A DNA stretch of 64,000 nucleotides, taken from positions 123,280 to 187,279 of the forward strand of contig JAWPHD010004468.1 in the NCBI GenBank assembly GCA_037043455.1, written 5' to 3'. Positions 1-12,400 of the stretch are shown here, one piece after another. Source of the DNA: Cyrtodaria siliqua (taxonomy: Eukaryota > Mollusca > Bivalvia > Adapedonta > Hiatellidae). Both the position numbers and the translations under genes were made by a program. Below the pieces are notes generated by a model. That model was given only the letters and a program-made list of their open reading frames with translations. It was not told where the DNA came from and did no database searches. Numbering within the stretch: position 1 is the stretch's first letter; each line of letters opens with the position of its first letter.

Positions 1-440
1 TTTTGATTGGGTCTGAGACTGGTACCCTGTCTGCATCTGATGTTGAGTCTGGTACCCGCTGTAGTCTGGGGCAGCATACTGGGACTCTGTCTGTGGGGGA
101 TATACCAGCACACTGCCAGGGTACGGTTGTGTTGCAGTCAATGGAAATCCCGGCAGTTTGGTTGCAGTGTATGGAGGTGTTGTAGTCGGTGGAAATCCTG
201 GTGGTGCGGTGGCAGCATATGGTTGTGGTGCAGGCGGTTGAAATCCCGGTGGTAACGTGGAAGTGTAAGGTTGTATAACAACCTGTGCTGGTGTGATATA
301 CTGCTGACTAATCGATGCTGGCAGGGCGGCAGGATAGTATGATGGAGGTGGAACATCTGTAGGCTGAACCCACATGTTGTACGCTGAGGCGTCATATGGG
401 CCAGAGCTGTAGGGTATCTGGGCACTTGGCTGTGAATACT
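1..440 (-). CDS. Exon 6 (partial) of the RRM gene, Pro/Gln/Tyr-rich
   Basis: The acceptor CATCTGACAG at 450-441 opens an exon that stays in frame to the window edge. Joined in phase 1 it reads EYSQPSAQIPYSSGPYDASA and continues with repeated PPGF, PQPY and YQ motifs, a low-complexity tail common in RNA-binding proteins. The overlapping His-rich reading of the same strand (425-138) is in the wrong frame. Confidence 0.85.
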
Positions 441-3400
441 CTGTCAGATGAAAAACGACTGTTTATTAATTGTGTTTTAATATTTAATATCAATAGTTTT
501 CATCTGAAAACTTAACAGAAAATACTAAAATAGTTTTACACATATTTGCAAGCTTCGGAACTGTTATTATGCCTAGAAAGGATTATTAAATAAACAATTC
601 CCAAAGTTTAATATTTTTGGAATTACATTTTAACAAGAAATGTTTATAAAATATATATGCTCCCTTCAAGGGCTGTAACTCCGGTGAAACTAAGTTGTTA
701 AACAGAAAACAATTTTCTATTTATAGTAATGGTGACCTTTGACCAAATGAAATGAATAACAATCCCAAACTTCCTTTGCATGACCCACACCTTGTGGTGA
801 GGTTTAATCCAGGTTAACTGAAGTTATTGAGAGGAAACCAATTTTCAAATGAGGGCATAATAAATTAAGCATGCTACCTACCCAAAATGTTCAACTGCTC
901 TGATTCATAAAACATACATAACTAAAGGCTCTTGTGAAAATCACCACCACTGCCCAAATATATCAAGTTTAGAGTGGTGGTTATATCAAACATGCATGAT
1001 GGGAGTGATGAGAAAATGAGTATAGACTGTACCTGTACTCTTGGAGACCTTGAACCGATTGAAATCTGCAGCAGCTGTGAATCTAACCACAATCTCCCGG
1101 CCCCTGTACACCATATCCTTCATCTCAAGTATCAAACTTCTGGACTCCTTCATGCTCGATAGTTTTACAAATGCACAACTGTAAAAATAAACAAGATGTC
1201 AATGACCTTGAAACTCTACTGATAGGTTTTTGATAGCTAGACCAGCATTCCTGTGAAGTTTCATGAAATTCCGTTAAGTAGTTTCATAGGAGTAGTCGTT
1301 ACAAGTTTTCATTATATAACTCTATATAAACAAAGATGGCCACTGGTGGCCATGTTTAACGTCAAATCAAAATAATTGTTGACAAGGATCCCCATCATGT
1401 CATACTGATCATTTAGAAAAAGTCCGATATCAATATCACTTATAGTTTTCTAGAAGTAGTCGCTACAAACTTGTATTTTGAAAATCTATTTTTAGCCATG
1501 GCGGCCATCTTGAATTTACGGCCGACATGAAATTTTGCTAGGATCAATAAGACATCAAGAGCAACATTCCTGTGAAGTTTCATGAACATCCGTCGAGTAG
1601 TTACAGAGGAGTAGTCGCTACAAGTTTTTACTAGATAACTTTATGTAAACAAAGATGGCCGCTGACAGCCATGTTTAACATCGAATCAAAACGATTTTCG
1701 ACAAGGACCAACATCATGTCATGCTGATCATTTTAGAAAAAGTCCTATATCAATATCACTTAGTTTTCAAGAAGTAGTCGCTACAAATTTGTTTTTTTGA
1801 ATATCTATTTATAGCCGTAGCGGCCATCTTGAATTTCCGACCGACCTGAAGTTTTGCTAGGATCAATAAGACATCAAGAGCAAAATTCGTGTAAAGTTTC
1901 ATGAAAATTCGTCAAATAGTTTCAGAGGAGTAGTCGCTACAAGTTTTCATTATATCTCTATGTAAACAAAGATGGCCGCTGGCAGCCATGTTTAACGTTG
2001 AATCAAAATAATTTTCGACAAGGACCAACATCATGTCATACTGATCATTTTAGGAAAAGACGCATATCAATATCACTTATAGTTTTCATTTTGAATTTCC
2101 AGCCAACCTGAAATTTTGCTAGGATCAATTAGATATCAAGAGCAACATTCTTGTGAAGTTTCATGAAAATCTGTCAGGTAGTTTCAGAGGAGTAGTCGCT
2201 ACAAGTTTTCATTATATAACTCTTATGTATACAAAAATGGCCGGCGGCCATGATTAAAGTCGCATCAAAATAATTTTTGACAAGGATCAACATCATTCCA
2301 TACCGATCATTTTAAAAAAAGTCCTATAACAATATAACTTATAGTTTTCAAGAAGTACTCGCTACAACTTGTTTTTTGAAAATCTATTTTTAGCTGTGGC
2401 GGCCATCTTGAATTTCCGACCAACCTGAAATGTTGCTAGGATCATTCAGACATCAATAGCAACATTCCGGTGAAGTTTCATGGAAATCCGTTAAGTAGTT
2501 TCAGAGTAGTAGTCGCTACAAGTTTTTGCTTAATAACTCTATGTAAACAAAGATGGCAGCTGGCAGCCATGTTTAACGTCGAATCAAAACAAATTTTGAC
2601 AAGGACCAACATCATGTCATGCTGATCATTTTAGAAAAAGTCCAATATCAGTATCACTTACAGTTTTCAAGAAGTAGTCGCTACAAACTTGTTTTTTAAA
2701 AATCTATTTTTAGATTTGGCGGCCATATTGGATTTCACATCAACATGAATTTTTCTAGGATCAACTAGACTTCATGAGCATCATTTCTGTAAAGTTTCAT
2801 GAAAATCCAGTTGGTAGTTTCAGAGGAGTAGTCGCTACAAAAAAAAAGTTTACGGACGGACGGACGAACGACGGACGCCGCATCACGGCATATTAGCTCT
2901 GCTGATCTCTGATTATATTAACATTCTAAAAAAATATGGTACAGATCAGATAAAAAATGAAGTAACTACAGACAAAGGAAAACTATTTCAACAAATCAAG
3001 GGCCATAACCTGTCGTTACTATCAATATATAGCTGGTAAAAAGATTTCATTGATATACCGCGCTTTGCACAACTAGACATCATAATGAGGCTTCCTGCCA
3101 AATTTTGTAGAAATCCAACAAGCCATTTAGGAGGAGTAGTGCCGACAAGGAATTTAAAGTAAAAATGTAAAAGTGCCATAACTCCTTCCTGCCAAGTTTC
3201 GTCGAAATCCAACAAGGCGTTTAGGAGGAGTAGCACCGACAAGGAAATTTAAAAGTAAAAATATCAAGGGGCTGCAACTCCATCAAAAATCAACGAACCG
3301 GAAAAAAACGCAATAGGCACAACTAGAAATCATAGCCATGCTTCCTGCTAACACCAACATTTTTTTTTTAAATGAATTCAACATTTAAAAAAAAAAAAAC

Positions 3401-6400
3401 AATAATGAAAAAAACAAAATTACAAAAAAAAATTACAAATAAAATCAATCAATAAATGAAAAACAATAATGAAAAAAAAAAAAAAAATAATAAAAACAAG
3501 AGGTCAATGACCTTGAAGCTCTACTGATTGATTTTGATTTCAGGAAGTAGTCGCTGCAGACTTGTTTTTTGAAAAATTATTTTTAGCCGTGGCAGCCATC
3601 TTGAATTTCCGGCAGACCTGAAATTTTGCTAGGATCAATTAGACATCAAGAGCAACATTCCTGTGAAGTTTCATGAAAATCCGTCAAGTAGTTTCAGAGG
3701 AGTAGTCGCTACAAGTTTTCATCATATAACTCTATGTAAACAAAGATGGCCACTGGCAGCCATGTTTAACGTCAAATCAAAATAATGGTTGACTCTGATA
3801 AGCATCATGTCATGCTGATCATTTTACAAAAAGTCCCATATCAATATCACTTATAGTTTTCAAGACGTAGTCCCTTCAAACTTCTTTTTTAAAAATCTAT
3901 TTTCAGCTGTGGTGGCCATCTTGAATTTCTTGCAGACCTGAAACTTTGCTAGGATCAATTAGACATTAAGAGCAACATTCCTGTAAAGTTTCATGAAAAC
4001 CCGCCATGTAGTTTCAAAGGAGTAGTCGCTACAAGTTTTTACTATATAACTCTATGTAAACAAAGATGGCTGCTGGCAGCCATGTTTAACGTTGAATCAA
4101 AACAACTTTTGACAAGGACCAACATCATATCATGCTGATCATTTTAGAAAAAGTCCCATATCAATATCACTTATAGTTTTCAAGAAGTAGTCGCTACAAA
4201 CTTGTATTTTGAAAAATTATTTTTAGCCGTGGCGGCCATCTTGAATTTCCGGCCGACCTGAAATTTTGCTAGGATCAATTAGACATCAAGAGAATCATTC
4301 CTGTTAAGTTTCATGAAAATCCGCCAAGTAGTTTCAAAGGAGTAGTCGCTACAAGTTTTTACTATATAACTCTATGTAAACAAAGATGGCCGCTGGCAGC
4401 CATGTTTAACGTTGAATCAAAACAATTTTTGACAAGGACCAACATCATATCATGCTGATCTTTTTAGAAAAAGTCCCATATCAATATCACTTATAGTTTT
4501 CAAGAAGTAGTCGCTACAAACTTCTTTTTTAAAAATCTATTTTTAGCTGTGGCGGCCATCTTGAATTTCTGGCCGACCTGACATTGTGCTAGGATCAATA
4601 AGGCATTAAGAGCAACATTCCTGTAAAGTTTCATGAAAATCCGCCTAGTAGTTTCAAAGGAGTAGTCGCTACAAGTTTTTACTATATAACTTTATGTAAA
4701 CAAAGATGGCCGCTGGCAGCCATGTTTAACGTTGAATCAAAACAATTTTTGACAAGGACCAACATCATATCATGCTGATCATTTCAGAAAAAGTCCCATA
4801 TCAATATCACTAATAGTTTTCAAGAAGTAGTCGCTACAAACTTGAATTTTGAAAAATTATTTTAAGCCTGGGCGGCCATCTTGAATTTCCGGCCGACCTG
4901 AAATTTTGCTAGGATCAATTAGACATCAAGAGCAACATTCCTGTGAAGTTTCATGAAAATCCGTCAAGTAGTTTCAGAGGAGTAGTCGCTACAAGTTTTC
5001 ATTATATAACTCTATGTAAACAAAGATGGCCGCTGGCAGCCATGTTTAACGTCGAATCAAAACGATTTTCGACAAGGACCAACATCATGTCATGCTGATC
5101 ATTTTAGAAAAAGTCCCATATCAATATCACTTATAGTTTTCAAGAAGAAGTCGCTACAAACTTGTTTTTTAAAAACCTATTTTTAGATCTGGCGGCCATC
5201 TTGGATTTCACATCAACATGAATTTTTGCTAGGATCAACTAGACTTCATGGGCAACATTTCTGTAAAGTTTCATGAAAATCCATTTAGTAGTTTCAGAGG
5301 AGTAGTCGCTACAAAAAAAAGTTTACGGACAGACAGACGGACGGACAGACGGACAGACAGACGGACGACGGACGCCGCACCACGGCATAAGCTCTGCTGA
5401 TCTCTGATCAGTAGAGCTAAAAATGAAAAAAACACCAAAAAAACAAGAGGTCAATGACCTTGAAGCTCTACTGATTGATTTTGATTTCAGGAAGTAGTCG
5501 CTACAGACTTGTTTTTTGAAAAATTATTTTTAGCCGTGGCAGCCATCTTGAATTTCCGGCAGACCTGAAATTTTGCTAGGATCAATTAGACATCAAGAGC
5601 AACATTCCTGTGAAGTTTCATGAAAATCCGTCAAGTAGTTTCAGAGGAGTAGTCGCTACAAGTTTTCATCATATAACTCTATGTAAACAAAGATGGCCAC
5701 TGGCAGCCATGTTTAACGTCAAATCAAAATAATGGTTGACTCTGATAAGCATCATGTCATGCTGATCATTTTACAAAAAGTCCCATATCAATATCACTTA
5801 TAGTTTTCAAGACGTAGTCCCTTCAAACTTCTTTTTTAAAAATCTATTTTCAGCTGTGGTGGCCATCTTGAATTTCTTGCAGACCTGAAACTTTGCTAGG
5901 ATCAATTAGACATTAAGAGCAACATTCCTGTAAAGTTTCATGAAAACCCGCCATGTAGTTTCAAAGGAGTAGTCGCTACAAGTTTTTACTATATAACTCT
6001 ATGTAAACAAAGATGGCTGCTGGCAGCCATGTTTAACGTTGAATCAAAACAACTTTTGACAAGGACCAACATCATATCATGCTGATCATTTTAGAAAAAG
6101 TCCCATATCAATATCACTTATAGTTTTCAAGAAGTAGTCGCTACAAACTTGTATTTTGAAAAATTATTTTTAGCCGTAGCGGCCATCTTGAATTTCCGGC
6201 CGACCTGAAATTTTGCTAGGATCAATAAAACATCAAGAGAATCATTCCTGTTAAGTTTCATGAAAATCCGCCAAGTAGTTTCAAAGGAGTAGTCGCTACA
6301 AGTTTTTACTATATAACTCTATGTAAACAAAGATGGCCGCTGGCAGCCATGTTTAACGTCGAATCAAAACGATTTTCGACAAGGACCAACATCATGTCAT

Positions 6401-9400
6401 GCTGATCATTTTAGAAAAAGTCCCATATCAATATCACTTATAGTTTTCAAGAAGAAGTCGCTACAAACTTGTTTTTTAAAAACCTATTTTTAGATCTGGC
6501 GGCCATCTTGGATTTCACATCAACATGAATTTTTGCTAGGATCAACTAGACTTCATGGGCAACATTTCTGTAAAGTTTCATGAAAATCCATTCAGTAGTT
6601 TCAGAGGAGTAGTCGCTACAAAAAAAAGTTTACGGACAGACAGACGGACGACGGACGCCGCACCACGGCATAAGCTCTGCTGATCTCTGATCAGTAGATC
6701 TAACAATAATAATCAAAACAAATGTGAAAAAAATTGAAAAAAATAAATAAAGTTTGATAAAGATTAGATGAAAAAAGGAAGCCCTATTGTATTAACTAGG
6801 TAAAATATAGCATTTTGAACTAAATCATGTCCAACACAATGGCTACTTCCCTTTCCAGAGACCTCTTGTTCGCCATGCCGCCACCAATCAGGGAGCTTGG
6901 ACGGTGTCATGTGACATCTAGCTGGGGTCATGTGAGCTCAGTTGGCGGGAAACTGCTGACTACCGAAATCTCCAGGGAATCAGACCGCAAGAACCTAGTG
7001 GTACCCCATGTACATTCACTACACTCCCCACTCTTTATGAACCTAGTGGTACCCCATGTACATTCACTACACTCCCCCCCTTTATAAAAAGGGTCTTCCT
7101 GACGACGGGATGGGGGGGGGGGGGGGGGGGAGGGGGGTCCCCTAGCTCTCAGCGCAACTTTGCCTTTGTGAGCGCTAACTTCCCTTTTTTAGGTTCTTAC
7201 GTCCTCTATTTGAGTACCATCCCCTGGACCCGGGCAAAAACCTGATTTAAACACCCACCAACAACATAACATGACCCACGAGGCGATGGGAGGGCCTTCC
7301 CCCAACACTGCCCACAGGAGTCTGAGTGACCCTCACCCGCACGGCCGTGGAGGTGCCTTGCGATAATAAATATGATATGCCCGAAACAATAATGGTAATA
7401 TATCCTCTTGATAATTCCCCTCTACAGATAACCCTGGTAACCAAACTTTAAATGATCCTTAATTGCCCCTGGTAACCGACCTTAATCCCTACCCTCACTA
7501 TTTCCCCTGAACCCAGGTGACCAAACTTGATCCTTCCATATGCTTGTGAGTAGACTGTTTTCCTATATAAAATAATTCCACAACGGTGACCATCCTTAAA
7601 TTTGCAGAAAACTTAACCATTTCACCCCCATTACTGAGGTTGGGAGACAACACCCAAATTTGGGATGTCTCTAGCAAAACCTCCACAGACCCTCTCAGGT
7701 GCGGAGATACGGGAACCCTCCCACATCTCTGGCCTTCAGAGACTTTGAGGGGTCCGGGACGACCATACAAAGGAACCCTCCCATGTACTAACCGTCGGGA
7801 CACTCTGACCATCTCGACAAAAAGAGAGATTACCCACCCCACTTTTCGCCTGTTCCCCTCCTTTCATCCGGGTGACCTACACCCGGAACATCCGGGTGAC
7901 CTACACCCGGTCCCACCGGGTGACCTACACCCGGTCCCACCGGGTGACCTACACCCGGGAGGTACAACCACCGAGCATTCTCCACCGTCAATCTCAGCAG
8001 ACGATCGGCAGGGACACCAAGTTGAATACTGATGCCCCTGGAACTGGAAATACGGAGCATCCGTTTCCAGGAGCAGACGATTCTCAGGGACCCCCGTAAC
8101 GCGGCCAACTGTGCCTCTCCAAAGTTCTCCACCAACCTGGTGAACCCGAAATACGCGTTCGGGAAACTTCGAGTCCATTGCTGGACCTCCTCCAGGCTGC
8201 TGGTTAAACAATGGAGGTGCACCCTTTGATCCCTTCACAGAAGCGCCTGCCCCATTAATCGCACCAAGGCCGAGGCTTCGTCCCCTGGAGCATTCACTTG
8301 GCCATGACAGTGCAAGACCAAGACGACATCGGCGTTGCAAAACCCAGAACCCGGCCAAGCACCTGCACTTGCCGAGACCTGTCCCCCAGGGGGACTGTGT
8401 AATCCAGTCCCACCTCCCCGAGGCCAACTACCCCAGGAAGGTTGAGAGCCTCGACCAGGGACCCCTCATTGTACCCCCGATGGGTACCGACCCGGGTCAC
8501 AGTAATTGGCCACTGCGCCAACCAACCGGACCCTGGTCTGTTCCTCAGGCTGGAGGGCGCTGAGGACACCGGAAAAACCTCCCCGAGGTGCGTTCAGAAC
8601 GTTTTCACACCTATCGAGGTGGAAATGGCTGTCGAATGCCTCCGGGAGTTCAGTTTGGACCTCCAGAACTGAATCCGGACCTCGGGCCACTACCCCCTCA
8701 GGCATACCATACAGCTGTTGCAGCTGGGCTTGTTCTCGGGGGTGCAGGTGTGCCATCAGGATCAACGCCACTCTCCAGTGGATCAAGATAGCTGGAGAGT
8801 TTGGTGGCGATATCCTGAATTCCCCCGGGGCGTCCACCCCGAGGTATTCACACACCGCCCTCATGGCGGCCTCCTGTTTCCCTGTGACTTGTCGCCCGGA
8901 GAGGGCCGAGAAAAGCTCGGTCCCCTCAACATATAGCAACAAGGCCTCCAGGGAGCCCAGGCCCCCAAGAAGTCGGTCTGCAATGAATCTGAGGGCCCCC
9001 ACCCTCAGCCTTGGGGTCTCCGAGGATTCTTGTCTTTCGTCAAAAATCACGGGGAGATGCCACTTCAGAGCATGGAGTTTGGCAAATTCCCCCAATCCTT
9101 CACCACACCCGAGAAGGCACCGTTCCGCAGCTGACCGGCGGAGATCCCGCCGTTGCTTAGAATTAAGACCGGAAGAGACCTCTGGGTCTATCCTATGGCC
9201 CGGGAGACTGCCTGCAGCTCCTGGACTCAACTCTACGTGTGATCGAGGCTGGGTCCGTGTCGAACCCCAACCTTCTGGGGACAACCCTCGTCCTGCGGGA
9301 CCTGTGGACAACTCCACATGCCTACTCGGCAGATCCTCCCCTGGTACAGCATTAACGACATTGACGCACAGGTCAGCATCCACGATCCCCAACGGACATG

Positions 9401-12400
9401 GCCCTAGTCCCTCAACCGTCATTCTCCGACCTACAGGCACTGGCCCCTCCCTCACGGTATGCTGACCTTGCGATGGCCGGTAGCCATGGCCAGATATGGG
9501 CTCCGACGAGATCACAGACGGAGTCGAGAAACCCGACCCACCCACTCCACGGGGGATATTTCCCCCGGAGGAGGATCCCCTTTCGCCCGAAGTTCGAGAA
9601 CGAGAGCACGTCGCCCCACTCCCCGCTACTCCAGCCCGACGACTCCCCTGTACACCTGGTGGCCCCCACATAAGGCTCCTGTCAGCAGAAGGGTGACTTT
9701 CTGTCCCTGCCGGTAGAAGCACTAGGTTCTGGAGGGGCGTCCCACCAGTACCCCCACCCAGGCTGCTCCCGGTTTCGCCCTCGAAGGACTCGTTCCCCTG
9801 TCGTCCCCTATTACGCCTTCTCCACCGGTGCCGTGGCTTCCTATGCCGCCTCTTGGGGACCAGCCCCAAGGGTGAGCTTGCGTCCCCACCAAGCAGGGAC
9901 GAGCTTTCCCGGCCAGAATCACTCACATTCCGGGGATCTAGCTGGTTGAACTCATGAACCATCCGGCGGAACCCCGCCAGGTCCCCGGGATGCAGGTCCT
10001 CAGGGATTGCGGTGTTCATGTCCAGCAGCAGGACGTTCTCAGCCAGAGGTTCCTCCTCCGAGCACGAGCAGTCGCTCAGTATCATGGGGTTCAGGAATCC
10101 ATCGGATTCCTGCGGACCCAATGGCCGAGGGGGTGACCGAGCGTGGCTTCGCCTCGTCGCCCAATCCTCCACTACCCGTGGAATATCTGGGTCCTCCTTC
10201 GACCGAATATCCCGGCTAAGTCCAGACAACTGGCTCGGGTTAAGGCGAGGCCCCCTGCCGACTTTTGCCAGGTGCTGGTCAATCCAGTCCTTGGCCCGGA
10301 AGGATAACTCGTGGGCATCACGAGCCACCTCCCGCAGCCACTTCTGGTTGTTCAGCCGCCGAGCTATCTCAGCCTGGGCCAAGAGGACCCGCTCTATATC
10401 AGCTGCTGATACTCTTGTGAGCATAAGATTGCTCATCAATTTCCCCGCACACACTAATTTCCCCAACCGTGTCGCCCGCCAGACCTCATCCAGGAAGCTC
10501 TCCCGATCAGCTACCTCGCGGGGCTCCATTTTGGGTGACCTGAAAATATAAAGTTTTGACTAGCGGGGTACTGGGCGGCCAGCAAGTTTTCAGACCTCGC
10601 ACTTCTCGTTTTCAGACCTCGCACAATCTATACTGAGGGACTCCGTGGCAGTTACACTGATACACAACCCATGGTACCGCTCGTCACAAGTATCAGACCC
10701 ATGGTACCACTCGTCACAAGTATCACACTGGATCATGAACCTCCCCTGCCACGGTTGCCGACATGAACAATAGGTGGCCATCATCAGTCCCCTGCACGTC
10801 ACCCACATCTGGGTTGGCCAGCCACTGCGTTAGCCAACCCGGTAACTTCCGGTCATGACAGGGTTTCGGGCGATCGGGATTGACCATCACAGCGTTAAAA
10901 AAAAAAGAAAAAGAAATCCGTGGATTCACAAGTCTCGCCTAACGGGCGCTGGACTTAAAAACAAGAGGTCAATGACCTTGAAGCTCTACTGATTGATTTT
11001 GATTTCAGGAAGTAGTCGCTACAAACGTTTTTTATGAAAATTTATTTTGTAGCCGTGGCGGCCATCTTGAATTTCTGGCCCATCTGAAATTTTGCTAGGA
11101 TCAATAAGACATTAAGAGCAACATTCCTGTAAAGTGTCATGAAAATCCGCCAAGTAGTTTCAAAGGAGTAGTCGCTACAAGTTTTTATTATATAACTCTA
11201 TGTAAACAAAGATGGCCGCTGGCAGCAATGTTTAACGTTGAATCAAAACAATTTTTGACAAGGACCAACATCATGTCATGCTGATCATTTTAGAAAAAGT
11301 CCCATATCAATATCACTTATAGTTTTCAAGAAGAAGTCGCTACAAACTTGTATTTTGAAAAATTATTTTTAGTCATTTTGCTAGGATCAATTAGACATCA
11401 AGAGCAACATTCCTGTGAAGTTTCATGGAAATCCGTCGAGTAGTTTCAGAGGAGTAGTGGCTACAAGTTTTCATTATATAACTCTATGTAAACAAAGATG
11501 GCCACTGGCAGCCATGTTTAACGTCGAATCAAAATAATGTTCGACACGGATAACCATCATGTCATGCTGATCTTTTTAGTAAAAGTCCCATATCAATTTC
11601 ACTTATAGTTTTCAAGAAGTAGTCGCTACAAACTTAGTTTTTAAAAATCTATTTTTAGCTGTGGCGGCCATCTTAAATTTCTGGCAGATCTGAAATTTTG
11701 CTAGGATCAATTAGACATTAAGAGCAACATTCCTGTAAAGTTTCATGAACATCCGCCAAGTAGTTTCAGAGGAGTAGTCGCTACAAGTTTTTACTATATA
11801 ACACTTTGTAAACAAAGATGGCCGCTGGCAGCCATGTTTAACGTTGAATCAAAACAATTTTTGACAAGGACCAACATCATGTCATGCTGATCATTTTAGA
11901 AAAAGTCCCATATCAATATCACTTATAGTTGTCAAGAAGTAGTCGCTACAAACTTGTATTCTGAAAATTTATTTATAGCCGTGGCAGCCATCTTGAATTT
12001 CCGGCCGACCCGAAATTTTGCTAGGATCAATTAGACATCAAGAGACATGAAGAGCAACATTCCTGTGAAGTTTCATGAAAATCCGTCAGGTAGTTTCAGA
12101 GGAGTAGTCGCTACAAGTTTTCATTATATAACTCTATGTAAACAAAGATGGCCGCTGGCAGCCATGTTTAACGTCAAATCAAAACGATTTTTGACAAGGA
12201 CCAACATCATGTCATGCTGATTATTTTAGAAAAAGTCCCATATCAATATCACTTAGAGTTTTTAAGAAGTAGTCGCTACAAACTTGTTTTTTAAAAATCT
12301 ATTTTTAGATTTGGCGGCCACCTTGGATTTCACATCAACATGAATATTTGCTAGGATCAACTAGACTTCATGGGCAACATTTCTGTAAAGTTTCATGAAT

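Noticed and set aside
138..425. 95-codon His-rich ORF starting MPRYPTALAHM
   Set aside because: It overlaps exon 6 in another frame; the frame joined by splicing (Pro/Gln/Tyr-rich) explains the sequence.
1190..2914. Family A as a simple satellite
   Set aside because: The defined head, microsatellite and hairpin tail show bounded elements rather than an open-ended satellite.
7081..7130. TATA-like box followed by a G run as a promoter
   Set aside because: No plus-strand coding region follows it, and homopolymer runs of this kind are common; left as a note only.
8506..9465. 319-codon plus-strand ORF
   Set aside because: It lies opposite the 687-codon minus-strand ORF that carries the TatD start. 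Its sequence is a GC-rich shadow with no domain.
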